From Cornus controversa (Eukaryota > Streptophyta > Magnoliopsida > Cornales > Cornaceae): 64,000 nt of DNA. Below are positions 22,852-34,488 of the stretch, piece by piece. The stretch covers positions 3,968,001 through 4,032,000 of the forward strand of contig CM048850.1 in NCBI GenBank assembly GCA_026545225.1. The letters are read 5' to 3'. The first letter of the stretch is position 1; every line of letters begins with the position of its first letter. Made by a program: the position numbers and the translations under genes. The notes beneath the pieces are model-generated. The model had not been told where the DNA came from. It was given only the letters and a program-made list of their open reading frames with translations, and ran no database searches.

Positions 22852-24796
22852 CACCGAGTGGATCAACAATGGAATTGGAATATAGAATCAAATGGACCAA
22901 CAAAGGAGTCCGAGTGCTTAAAATTTGAAATGCTAGGGAGACCGGACGGACCTTTATTGGAATCTGAGTTGTTGGTGGTGTGTGTGTGACACAAAGAAGG
23001 GAGCATTACATAATGCATACAATGCATATGGTGCATGGCATGAAAGTTAGCATGTGATTTTGTGCTCAACATGATTATGTGATGGATGTATAACATGATT
23101 ATATGGTATGTGGTTATCACGGGACTTTAGGAAATGTGCTTTATTCATTTCTACTAAGCATACAAGAGCTCATCTCATGTATATATAACTCTTTTTTGGG
23201 GCATGGCAAGGAGGTTATGGAGTCTCCCCAACAATGAGTTGGTGTGGAGATTTGATAGATTTTTGAAAACACTTTGGTAGTTTTTTTTGGAATTCATGAC
23301 AGAAATGCAAAAAAATACAGTTTTATAGGGTTATGTATATGACATTTTATTTTTTTGAAGACATTTGGATGACTATGTTATACAAATGCATGTGTATAGC
23401 TTGAAATATGGTTAAGTGTAATGGAAGTTCTCCATTTGAGGCATGTATGCGGAAAATTTTCCTTTGTGTCTATGCATGTGTTGGTGGGATAATGATAGAG
23501 CCATTTATGATGTTTTTGTCCAAGTAGTTGCATGAGTGTATTTAGGTATTGGGAATGTTTGATGAATGCTAGATAATAGAAATGGTTATATGAAGCCCAT
23601 TTATGTTTAAATGATAAATGTACGAATGGTTTGAGATGAGGGAATGATGAACTATGAGGTCATATTAGGTTTAGGATGTATAATTACTTATGCTTGGGCC
23701 TTAAAATAGGGAAGTAGCAAGTTTTGGGGAGTTTTGGCCTATTGGATAGCTTATCAGTCGACCAGTACTCTTGAGATCCCAAGAATTTGTAAAACAAGTC
23801 CTATAGGAACATGTTTCTGCTGATCGAACAAGGGTTTCAGCTGATCGAAAGGGAGACTTTCAGGCAGCTGAAACCTTCTAACAAGTGACTGACTGATTAA
23901 GAGAACTAAACTAGTGAGTTGAGAAAATTTGAATTCCTAGGGTCATCATTTTGGCCTACCAAAATAGGTCTTCTGTTAAGCAAAATGAGGCCTTCGGCGG
24001 GCTGGTAAATTGGGCAGCCGATCGAATCTGTTCCTAGTTTTCAATCGACTGATGGGGAGTCCATGAACCTACTGGAACTGGTAGGCTGAGCAACTAAGTA
24101 GTATTATGCCTAATAAGTTGGGGATGGGTATAAGTAGACCTAGGAAAGGCCCAAATGACATGATGATGAGTATGTAAGAAAGCTTCCATGCGAGTATGGT
24201 GATTGAAAGGTGAGGTTAGAGTCCAAGTGTCTTATGTTGGGACTTAGGGTGAATTGGTTAAGTTTCTCATAATTGGTCTTGGAGGTCTAAATTGGAATCG
24301 AGGATACTAGAATAGTAATTATCATGGTTATTTGGGAGTATGGGATGACTACCAGGCAAGTGTGACACCTCACAACCCGGAGTTCGGGCTCGGGATGGGG
24401 GCGTTCTGGTGACTTAGATTTTTGGGGCATGACAGCTTTGTATCAAAGCATAACTAGGTTCTGAATACCTAGGGATGAAAGGTAAGGGTCAGATCACGTA
24501 TGGATTCAGAATGGTTAGAACGTTTTGGTTTGAAAACCAAGGAACGTGGGTAGAAATGATATAGTTGAAAGTTAAGAATTTATTTGCTCATGAACCATGG
24601 ATTCGGCATGTGTTTGTATGATAACATATGCTGTATGTTTCTATGTTATGTGTTTATTTGAGAATATGTTTATTTGCTATATGTTTATCAAAAAATATGA
24701 TTATATTGAGTGCGTGGCATGAGATAATCAATCGTTATTAACCTATCTCTTGGCTACGTAGCACTATGCCTTCTAAGCGAGCTGGAGGAGTGGTTG
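22852..24796 (+). mobile_element. C4: chromovirus LTR 3' part, leader and gag start
   Basis: A related LTR runs to GGGGCATGACA (24434), followed by a degenerate tRNA-Met primer site (TTGTATCAAAGC, 24438-24449), a leader, and the first codons of gag (ATG 24766, MPSKRAGGVV). C3 then starts after GGTTG. Boxes of the form GCTGATCGAA (23819, 23839) and CCGATCGAAT (24018) are present. The left part is cut by C2. Only about ten gag codons remain. Confidence 0.7.
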
Positions 24797-25290
24797 TGTA
24801 GAGACATTGACCAATTTTGGCCGGTTTTGCATTTTTGCATCATAATTGTCATAAATGCATTTTGATTGATGTTTAACATGATTTGAGTGTGGGAAACATG
24901 TTTAAAAAGTGTTTTAAGAATTTTGGTCAATTTTTGAAAGATTTAGAGAAGTTTGACTTTTTGGTCAAATTAGGGCCCAGGATGCGGTTTAAGTGGGCTC
25001 AAAAATTTGAAAATTTTTTGAAAATATTTCTTTTTGGGAATGACTTAGATAAAATGTTTAGAGAGTATAGGAAGAGATTTCAAGGCTGTAGGAGTTTTTG
25101 AAATCAAAAACGGAGTCCAAAAAGGTACATTAAGTGACTTGGGGGCATTTTGGTCTTTTTACGACTTAGATGCTTAATTCATTTATGTCCAAAATGCATA
25201 TATGGCCATTGTGAGGAAATGGGAAAAAGTGGCTAAGTTACCTAGAGTAGTTCGATACTCTGTGAGGGTGTTTTAGTGGTCGAACCAACT

Positions 25291-25575
25291 GGAGGACGTA
25301 AATTCTCGGTAGTGGTGGGATGACAACCACCTAGAGGATGTAAATTCTCGGTAGTGGTGGAACAATCACATTGGAGTTGGTAAGTACTCGGTGAGAATTA
25401 AAATAATTGACGACAACCCCCTGGAGGATGTAAATTCTTAGTAGTGGTGGGACGACAAACACTTAGAGGATGTAAATTCTTGGTAGTGGTGGGACGATAA
25501 CCACCTGGAGGAGGTAAATCCTCAGTTGTGGTGGGACCATCATGTTGGAGGATGTAAATTCTCCGTGACAGTGTC
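25291..25575. repeat. 42-bp tandem repeats in C3 LTR
   Basis: About seven units around GGAGGATGTAAATTCTCGG start near 25291, 25333, 25371, 25423, 25465, 25507 and 25547. The place corresponds to the repeats of C2, but the unit differs. Confidence 0.82.
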
Positions 25576-26259
25576 AAAATAGTGTGGAAAGTGTCTCGAT
25601 CACATGGTTGGTCAAAAATCATGCTAGGGTATCGGGTTGAGTCCGAGAAAGAGACAAGTGTATGATTATTGCTGACATTGTGTATTTTGAAGTATGCTAT
25701 GGGTTAATGCATTCTCATATATATGCATTGATTTTGAACAAACATGATGTATGTTGAGTGATACATGCAATGTCGTGATATGCATTCACCTAGGTCATGT
25801 CGGGTCGACACTTAGGTGGGTTGGGGTATCTCTACTGAGCCGCCGTGATGCTCACCCCTTTATTCTAAACTCTTTTACAAATAAGGCATCGATGACAGAT
25901 GGGACTTGTGTGTCCAATTGGAACTCTTGTAGTATTTTGATACAGGTTGGATATTTGTACATTTGGCTATCCATGCCGGCATATGGCATGAGACTTCCTT
26001 TTGTGTTGTAGTTATATTTTTGGACAAGTGTAACTTGTGTGTTTGCTTGGATGATGAGCTTGTTAAATATGATAAGACAATGGACTTGTTTATATAATGT
26101 TTGTTAAGAGCATCTAGTTTCATTAGATGGACCAATGTAGTGATGGACGTTTTCAATATGAATTGGAAAAAGTTTATGATGGAGAATGACTCATTTGGTG
26201 CATGATTTGATTATGAAAGGTCAAAAATGACCATTTGCAAAGTTGCAATTTTTGGGCAT

Positions 26260-26437
26260 TTCGATGCATCGAACTGCCAGGTTCGATCCATCAAAGAGTT
26301 CGATGCATCGAAGTGCCCAGTTCGACGCATCGAAAAACCTACAGGATTTTGGAATGTAAAAGTTCCGAGAGCTAGTTTTGGTCGATACTTCTTCAATACT
26401 TGTTCGATGCATCAAAGTCATCACTTTGATGGATTGA
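26260..26437. repeat. Palindromic TTCGATGCATCGAA array in C3 LTR
   Basis: Six boxes: perfect at 26260-26273 and 26299-26312; variants at 26282, 26321, 26403 and 26424. AGTTCCGAGAG (26361-26371) separates the groups. The layout matches the C2 array. Confidence 0.9.
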
Positions 26438-27035
26438 AGTCACTTTTTTATAGCATGCTTGAAAATTTTTCCAAACTTCAATCGGGCATAACTCCTTCGT
26501 TTTAAATTGCAGTTGAGTGTGTTTTTTTTGAAATTAAGTATTTTTGGATTCTTTATCCAATCGTGTAGGTATCAATTTCAGATTCTAAACGCATGAAGTG
26601 TAAAGTTTTGGAAGTGAGTGATTCATGAGAGTGCGGATAAATAAAATCCCCACTAAAGTGATATGATTTGGGGGTAGGGCCCATTGGGATTGGATAAAGT
26701 GGAGTTGTACACATCTATGTGCAATAATAGAGTTAAGATTCCATGGTAATCGAGGGTATTGTGGGTCCATTGGGCTTAATGGATGGGTTAACCTTTGATT
26801 TCCCAGGAGTCGGGAGACTGGGGAGTTACAGCATGGTTATAATACCTAGGGATGAAGGGTGAGACTTGATTTAGTGATCACTTAATGTTAAGGATTGGAA
26901 CATAAGGATTTGGACTTGATGTTGTAAATTGCTTATGTGGAATTTGGTGTGCTTACATTTTTATAACATGCCTTTGTGGACTAAATGGTCATGGCGTGTG
27001 TAAGCATGGTGAGAATTGTGTAAGAGTGTGAATTT

Positions 27036-28286
27036 TTGGTTCTAAATTTTTCTCGTTGTGTATATAGCAAAATACCTCTAAGAAGAGCGCGAGACATAAG
27101 CGATGATGCTCCTCAAGAGCTAACAGATGGAACGCAATTCATGTGTGACATGGCGGATGCTATGAGACAGATGGCTAGGGAATCCAAAGAAGAGGAGGTT
27201 CAGGCATTGCCTAAAGTTGCCTTGAGCTGACAAATGGTGGCTATAAGGGAATACGTGAAATTCAATCCGCCTACCTTTAATGGTGCACCTAATCCACTTG
27301 TAGTAGAAAGTTGGATAGATCAGGCACATAAACTCATGATTGCTCTTGCAATCGATGAGGATCTAAAAGTGGGAGTGGCAGAGCTTCACCTACAAGGGAA
27401 AGTGGATAGGTGGTGGCAATTAATCGGGAATGTCCACAACACTGAGACCATGAACTGGGAAACCTTTAAGGGGTTATTTTTTGATAATTTCTTTCCGGCT
27501 TCGGTGAGAGACCGAATATGGTAGGAGTTCATAGATTTAGTCCAAGGGGACATGGATATAATGGGGTACGAGACCAAGTTTACATCATTGGCTCGCTTTG
27601 CCCCGGAGATGGTGATGAATGAGGAACTAAAAGTGAAAAAATTCATGAATGGACTGAAAACCTCTATCAGAAAGAGGGTATCCATTTTAGGTTTGAGGGC
27701 CTACAATGAGGTCGTTGACAGAGCCTTGGTGGCTAAGGAAGATGATAGGGACACCCAAAGAATATAGGACTCTAAACAGCAAGCGAAGAGTGCAGGGTCA
27801 TCTTCGGGTAACTAGGGACGAAAGAGGAACAGGGAAGGCAGGTCTGATTTTCAAAGGCAGCAACAAGGTTGCCCAGTACCTTCATTGGCCTTGCCCACTA
27901 GATTTTCACGACCATCCATCGTGTGCTATAATTGCTAGCAGATTAGCCATTTTAGTAGGTAGTGCCTGCATGGACATGCAGTGGCATCAGTACCTGCAGG
28001 AACAATGAGGGAAAGGGTGTGCTTCTATTACAAGTAACTTGAACACTTGAGGGCCAACTGTCCTCAGAGACAGGGGACACTAAGTAGTACAGGAACTCAG
28101 TAGAGAGCTGGGTATATGATTACTGTTTAGTCTAGTTTCAGAGCATTACCACCACCTTAGCCAACGTAGTCAGTTCAGGGATCTCGGGTAGCTAGAGGTC
28201 CTACGCCTGCTTCTAGTCAGCAGTCGGGCTTATAGGGGACTAGTAAGTAGGGTCAGTAGTCACAGGGTAGTGTATTCACGCTTGCT
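27036..28286 (+). pseudogene. gag: C3 gag remnant (Tekay/Del type)
   Basis: One reading frame is kept from about 27036 through the protease but is punctuated by stops (27228, 27522, 27765 and later). The capsid region is clear: FNPPTFNGAPNPLVVESWID, VDRWWQLIGN and YETKFTSLARFAPEMV. The zinc knuckle at about 28018-28070 reads C-F-Y-Y-K-stop...H..ANC, so the second cysteine is tyrosine and a CAA codon appears as TAA. Loss is by point mutation rather than rearrangement in most of the gene. Confidence 0.83.
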
Positions 28287-29063
28287 TTGGCAGAGGACAT
28301 ACCAGGACCGTTAGTGGTCAGAAATATTTTTCTGGTTTCTAACTCGTCGGCTAGGGTATTGATAGACTCAAGAGCATCACATTCATTCATATCTATTGCA
28401 TTTGCTTATGCCTTGGGGTTGAGGGTGTCATCACTAGAGTCACCATTGTCCATTGATATGCTAGTTGGGGGTAGGGTTACCCTGGATAGAGTGTGTCGGT
28501 CTTGCGAGATCGAGATTGCTAGGTGTCGATTAGTGTTTGACTTTGTACTACTAGACATGACCACTTTTGATGTCATTCTAGGTATGGATTGGCTATCTAT
28601 ATTTAGAGCCACGATCAATTGTCTCCGTAGGAGAGTGACGGTGTGCACACCAGAGGGTGATTACTTTTACTTTGTGGGAGAGCGGGATGATTTCTATGTT
28701 CTGTCTTTGCTTACTTTCAGTGTGTGGTACAGGTTTGGATATTTTTTAGCTAGTTTATTAGTCGAGGAGGATGAGATTGTGGCCAGTGGAGGATTTCCAC
28801 CGGTGGTTATAGAGTTTGTGGATGTGGTTCTGGGGGACTTGACAGAGTTACCTCTGATGAGAGATGTAGTGTTTAGCATTGATCTTGCTTCTGGTATTGC
28901 ACCTATCTCTATGGCACCATACCGACAGACATAATTGATGGACTTGAAAAATCAATTGCAAGAGTTATTGGATAAGGGATTTGTACGACCAAGTACATCG
29001 CCTTGGGGAACTCCAGTCCTATCTGCTAAAAAAAAGGACAGATCTTTACGGTTATGCATTGAT
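28287..29063 (+). pseudogene. pol: C3 protease and RT start, cut by T1
   Basis: A stretch of 215 codons contains the protease motif LIDSRASHSFIS, in which the usual glycine of D-S-G-A is arginine, and VILGMDWLS at its C-terminal part. It continues into the segment before RT ([16 protein letters not shown]), then a stop, then RPSTSPWG and the start of RT (LRLCID). T1 interrupts at 29064. Confidence 0.85.
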
Positions 29064-29403
29064 GGGGTGTTTGACTCCTAATATGAAACATATGACATGG
29101 AAGATAAGAATACTTTGATCAAGACTGGTTAACCCCAAGTGAGAAAGGGAAGTTGAGGAGGTAGAGTTTTACTAGGGCACGCCTCTTGCTTGGTCGTTAT
29201 AAATATTGGATAATTCATATGCCAAGGTACGCAATCAATACTCCCTGAGTTCTCCTACAACTTTGGTAAACCTTTCCAATATCTGACTTGATCATTGGAG
29301 AGTTATCGGCCTACACCTAACTGGTGCCCCTTCAATTACACGTCTCTTGTCCTTTTCTACAGGTTGGCGTTTGACCAGTTCGGGTGGATAATTTGCTTCA
29401 TCA
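29064..29403 (+). repeat. 5' LTR of T1 (about 340 bp)
   Basis: It begins TGGGGTGTTTGACTCC, right where C3 RT coding stops, and ends GCTTCATCA two bases before the primer site. It is short for a Tat LTR. No second copy is available to confirm the ends. Confidence 0.65.
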
Positions 29404-29405
29404 GT

Positions 29406-29425
29406 TGGCGCCGTTTGTGGGAACG
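29406..29425 (+). promoter_or_regulatory. Primer binding site of T1
   Basis: TGGCGCCGTTTGTGGGAACG. The TGGCGCCGT-TGTGGGAA form is the usual primer site of plant Tat/Retand-type elements. Confidence 0.8.
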
Positions 29426-29656
29426 GTCATGAAATTTAAGTGTTCTACTTGAATCACATATGAAGCATGGTACACCTGCGATATGGGTTAGAAACTACAG
29501 CCATACAGGACCCCCCTGCTAGCCACGGTCCTCCAGCATAGGACATTCCCGTTGGAAATGACCCCCCAGCCTCGCAAGATCATCCTATCAATATTGACCC
29601 TCCAACCGGATAGGACTCGTCGGCCAGTGCGCCTACAGGTTATGGAGGCACGCAGT

Positions 29657-31122
29657 TGATTCGTGTGTGAGTGTGACTCAAAAAGTATATCAATTAAAAA
29701 TTTCAACACTTCGTAATAGAACAAATTCCTTGCAGAATATGGCTATCGAAAGGGGTATCGTACCTCAGGGATTATGGTCTGACGAGTTGAAATACGAAAT
29801 TAATTCTAATTAAATTTATAAAGAGAAGAAATCTAATTTTTAAACTAATTAAAAAGTAAAATAAAATAAATCAAAGTAAAATAGAAAGTGAAGATAATAT
29901 GAGAGAAATCTAGGATATTTGACTTCACCACTAACTCCACAATCAATGGTCAATTGAATCAACTATGGGGAATTACATCATGCATAAGTGGTGTCGGTGG
30001 CTACAAGCTCACCTTCATCCATCAAGAAGATAACATATGATTAAGGCTAAGCCATGGACTATCTTCGATTGGCATGGGCCATCTGCCTAACAACTCTAAT
30101 CCATCAAAGCTCTTAATAATATATTCAGTGATTACCATTGTGTAGTAATCGCTCTCATGATCATAGAAAATAAGAGAGATTGAGTTCAATAACAACAACT
30201 AAATATCTAAGACAAGATAAGAAATCATTGAAACTGAATTTACAAGACTTTTATTGCTCAATTCTATAATAAGAATCCTCTGAATTACACAATCTATGCA
30301 TGTATATAAAGGTCCCCAATAATTAAAACAATCAAACCATTGATGCTTTGTTAGGGCTACATCAAAACCCTAGTGGATGAACTAGCCGCTCATGGTAGAA
30401 GAAGAAGCTTCAACCGTTGAGGAAGAAGGCATCATCTTCATGAATTATGCGTATGAATTTGTTCTCTAATGGCTTTGTAAATATGTTTCTGTTCTCTTCT
30501 TTGCCCTCTCAGACTTTCCAATCTCTCTATCTCTCCCAACTCCAGCCTCCAAATCTTCACTTTATTCCCCAAGAGAATACACCAAAGTCCTAATGCAATT
30601 AGGAATAAATTAGGGTTTCCCGCAGCACTAATCAGGTGGGTTTTTCCTCCTGACTTTGGTCCAACTTTTGACCCACTAGAAGTCCGATTTACGAAATTTT
30701 CGTGAAATACAAAAGTGTGCAGAATCAAATTTCATTCAACTAACGCAAAAATTAAGTCAATTTGAGACTCAGAAATAAGACTGCTGGTCCATTTTCTGAA
30801 ACAGGATTAAGACTGTATTAAGCGCAGATTTAGACTTCAGGCCCGCAACCTTCTTAAGCAGCTGTAATTTTCTTGGACCTCTTTCTTGGGCTGATTTGAG
30901 TTGAAATAAATGGTTGAATGAATCCCCTTGATGTAGGCTTCCTCTAACCATCCTGGATGTCTTCTTTAAAAGCCTAAAATCCTAGTTTTAACTGAAATAA
31001 TCATTTAGGTCCTGAAAATACAGAAAATACTAAAACAAAGTAAAATAACAAAATAATCTATCTCTAAGAGAATAAAATACATAAGTTAAGAGGCTAGAAT
31101 GCTTAACATTGAACGCCTATCA
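29657..31122 (-). repeat. 3' LTR of A2 (1466 bp)
   Basis: On the minus strand it reads TGATAGGCG-like start to ACGAATCA. Relative to the 5' LTR it lacks 39 bp near 30105, between CTAATC and TAATCC, which suggests slippage between short repeats. Otherwise the two LTRs are very similar by eye. Confidence 0.88.
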
Positions 31123-31158
31123 CCCCCCCAAACTTACATATTGCTAGTCCCTTAGCAA
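31123..31158 (-). promoter_or_regulatory. Polypurine tract and hairpin of A2
   Basis: The tract (complement of 31123-31135) abuts the 3' LTR. The hairpin TTGCTAAGGGACTAGCAA on the minus strand is at 31158-31141, identical to A1. Confidence 0.82.
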
Positions 31159-32376
31159 TAGAATAAAACAAACTAAAACAAAAGAAACTACTAAACACTA
31201 ACTAAACTACCCAACTCCACTTTCGTGGGAAAAACGATTGCATTTAGCATATGCAACAAGCCTTTAAACCCCTAGGTTCCCCCTAGTGGACGAGTATAGT
31301 CTCGTGAGGGTTTCCAAAAATGTTACCCACAAACATTCAAAATTCTGTTTCAACATTAATCAAAAAGAAGATTACACTATATAGTTACAAACTTGCATTC
31401 AAGAATAATTTCAAATTTTCAAATTCCATAGTTTAAAGCAATGGTCCCCACAGATAATTCACATCAACATATCTTAAAATAACCAACTCTAGTTCCCTCG
31501 TGTAAAGTGAACTAGCAGTCATCTTATGTAACATAACCCAGCTCTGAATATATTAAGGCACATACCCCTTCAACTCACTAGCTCCCCTTATTGAAATCAT
31601 ACTTCCAAACATGAATACATGACTTTTTCATTTTTTTTTTCTTTTTCATTCTTTTTTTCATTGCTTTATTGGTTGTGCAATGTCTTGATCTATTAAGCTT
31701 TCTGAAAGACCCATGTAGCAAGCTTTCAGTCAGTGACTCCCAAACCAGATGGCTTTAGGGCACTAGGCTTTAAGATACCCCGAAGACCTAATTACTCGAA
31801 TCAATCAGGCTACAAATCAAGACAACCAACGCTCATCTTTTCTCACCCTTTCACTTTTGACGCGAACACTCCATGCTTCCTGAGGCATAGAGGCCCGGTT
31901 ACTCATGAAAAGGATCAAATTGATTTGCTTATTCATCATTTTTTTCTTCTCTTTTTTTTTCATTGAAGTCAAGTAAACACATCATCGGTACTCATTCTCA
32001 AGAGATACTAATTAATATTAAGCATATGTAACTCAATAACTCAAAACCAAAGTTTATACCCCATAAGATTATGCTTGTGTGTCTGTGCATGTAAGGAAAC
32101 TAAAACTAATCACCCCAAAACATGTTATTGCAAACTATGATTAAAACCACTTAATTTAAACCACAGTTTTTTAAAACATACTCAAAAATTGTAAGTTAAG
32201 CACCTACATAAGGTATTAATCCCTTAAATGATGTCTAAACATTCTATCTAAAAAGAAAACAAAATAAAATAAAATAAATAAACTAAAAAAATAAAATAAA
32301 CAAAAATCCTAAAACAAGAAGAATTTCAAAAAAAATTTCCCTATAATGCAATAAAGCACCTAAATAGGCATCGCCT

Positions 32377-32528
32377 CACCCCCAAACTTAAACTGTACAT
32401 TGTCCTCAATGTACTACTAATCGAAGCATAGAGAAGGGTAAGAACGATGTTACCAGGAATCCGGAGCAGTGATGAGAAAATATAGCACACCAATAGCATG
32501 AAGGCAATGCAAGCACTCCCCCAAACTT
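32377..32528 (-). promoter_or_regulatory. Upstream polypurine-like modules with ACATTGAGGACAATGT hairpin
   Basis: Minus-strand ACATTGAGGACAATGT (32412-32397) forms a perfect 6-bp stem with a 4-nt loop. It is followed by TTAAGTTTGGGGGTGAGG (to 32376). A further AGTTTGGGGGAGT lies at 32528-32516. These look like internal copies of the polypurine tract. The same hairpin recurs exactly in D at 53601-53616. Confidence 0.65.
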
Positions 32529-32704
32529 AGATGCAACAAACTGTCAAAACAAACCACTATACCCTACTGACCAAGTGAAATAATATGGATGAAAATAAAT
32601 ATGAAATAGAAATTTTTTTTTTAAACTGAAAAAAAAAAATGAAAAATAAAATAAAGAAAAGAAAATTAAAAATAAAAATAAAATAAAAATACAAAAGATA
32701 GTTA

Positions 32705-33230
32705 CCTCTGAAAAAATCAAGGAGAAGGTGGTGCCGGAGCATCTAGGTCATGGCCAGAATGGAGCGTCAAAATCAACCAAATAATCCACAATCACTTCAC
32801 AATATCCTCCCCCAAAATTGTAGCACAAAACCCTCAAAGAAATTACCCCACTTCCAAAATTAATTCACACCTCTTGTGAAGAAGGAAATATGGAAAAATT
32901 GAATTTTTAATGATGATGGAGAATAACAAGTTGGAATGGATGATGATGGTGATGAATGATGATGATCAAGTAGTGTTATGAAAGATTTTTAGAGTGTATT
33001 TTGATGTAGGAGAGGCACAAATAGGCACCAAAGCTTGAAATTTTGGGTTAGAGGAAGTAGGGCATGAAAGAGGGTCTCAAAATAGACAAAACGAATCAGA
33101 TTGGGCCTTCAGGGGCAGGGGTGATCGATCCCCCTAGGGCTGGGTGATCGATCGCCCAGCTGGTTGCACCCTCATTAAGAGAAAAGATGGGGGCGATCGA
33201 TCCCCCTTCAAAGGGGCGATTGATCCCCCC
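32705..33230 (-). promoter_or_regulatory. GATCGATC box array, leader and splice-donor-like site of A2
   Basis: Boxes with a GATCGATC core and G/C flanks occur at 33121, 33141-33158, 33189-33206 and 33213-33229 (TGGGTGATCGATCGCCCA, GGGGGCGATCGATCCCCC). Downstream on the minus strand comes an untranslated-looking leader, then AG/GTAACT at 32705 followed by very T-rich sequence. The order matches the region before the env-like frame of D, although A2 has no such frame. The splice role is inference. Confidence 0.5.
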
Positions 33231-33568
33231 TGCTGGGTGCTCTTCGGGCCTCTATCGCCTAAGGTTGACCGGAAAGGGTATTTTTGAAGTCTCTATCGCC
33301 CAAGGTCAATCGGGACCTCTCTTTTTCACCCATTTTGAGTCCAAATACCTCGGTACACCTCTTGACATCCCCCAGAAGCAACTTATACATCAAAAACTCA
33401 AAGAAAACACATTAAAACACACCTAATAATGGAAGAAAAATAAAGAAAAACATAAACTAAAAATAAAAATAAAAATAAAAGAAAACTAAAGAAATTAAAG
33501 GATAGAAATACATACAAATCCTACAATTTAACGTCCGTAGGCGACAATCATCAACTTGAATTGAAAGT

Positions 33569-34120
33569 TCATCCAATGCCACATCTCTTGAGGAGATTTA
33601 ATTTCGTCCCTCCTATATGATCCTCACGTCCTTGTACCGAACTCAAAGTAACCAGAATGGTCTCATTGGCTTTGAAAAATACATCTCTCTGCCTTGATGA
33701 AACATGTTTCAATTTTACCCATGGAGGAGACTCTAATGATGGCATCAGAGGAGTGCTAGAAAGAATAGGCAATAGCTCAATCAGAATCCTCCAAGGTGGA
33801 GTATTTTTCATGGCCATTACATCAAGTAAATCATTCACCCCCTCAATGGACTTCTCAACATCATGTGATAGAGCAATCGGATCAACTTCTTCAACATAAT
33901 CATCAAAGCTATCCATGAAGAAACAATCACTCTCATCTAGAGGATGTTGAATGACATTAAAATTATTCAATTTCACTTTAGGCTCATGAGAAATTTCAAC
34001 ATTTGGACTCTTTGTCTCCTCTTCTTCATCAAGTTTCTTCTCCCCCACCTTGTTGTCACTTATTTCTTCACTTCTAAAAGTGGTGATGGCTTGACATTGT
34101 TCATGGTGTGGGTTACTCAA
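33569..34120 (-). pseudogene. A2 fused gag-tail / pre-RT remnant
   Basis: A minus-strand frame of 183 codons joins two blocks that are far apart in D. The gag-tail words EQCQAITTFRSEEISDNKVG are followed closely by the segment after protease (VKLNNFNVIQHPLDES, ESPPWVKLKHV, FKANETILVTL). The protease and the RT start are thus deleted. The last residues (SSVQGREDHIGG onward) have no match in D. It may be translated, but no function is proposed. Confidence 0.65.
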
Positions 34121-34488
34121 AGAAAAAATATTGTTGAGGACATGAACCCCTCTTGGGTTGGCAACTGGTTGACTTGGTAGCTTCCCCTCTTCTCTTTTAC
34201 TGAAGGCATTAACAAGTTATCCAAACTGAGATTCTAGTTCGGCAATCAATTGAGAATGAGAATGAACCAGTTGAGTAGTGGATTGAACTATTGTTGCAAT
34301 AGCTTGCACTATCTCTACAATAGAGTCAAGCTTCTCAAGTTTTTCTAGGACAATCGTCATCTTGTCCTCGATAGCTGAATACCTCTGTAGAAAGGAACTT
34401 GTCCTTGATATAATTGTGAAGGCACATAGTTCTGAGGTTCAAAAGTGGGCTGAATTGCTGCCCCTTGTCCTTGTGGAAGATCGACAAA

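Larger units (their letters stand above)
24797..26830 (+). repeat. 5' LTR of C3 (2034 bp, with large internal deletion)
   Basis: It starts TGTAGAGACATTGACC and ends GGGAGTTACA. Compared with C2 it lacks roughly 780 bp between the block ending GGTCTTTTT (about 25160) and AAATGCATATATGG (about 25192). It also lacks the 3' extension seen in C1 and C2: it ends where those carry the relic terminus. The sequence after it (GCATGGTTAT...) is a decayed primer site. Confidence 0.82.
24797..29063 (+). mobile_element. C3: 5' part of a chromovirus, cut by T1
   Basis: 5' LTR (24797-26830), a leader, gag (about 27036-28280), protease and the start of RT, ending at GCATTGA (29063) where T1 is inserted in the RT motif that continues as a conserved tyrosine-arginine stretch in C2. 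It inserted just after the gag start of C4. The left flank GGTTG should reappear at the right end beyond the window. Confidence 0.82.
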
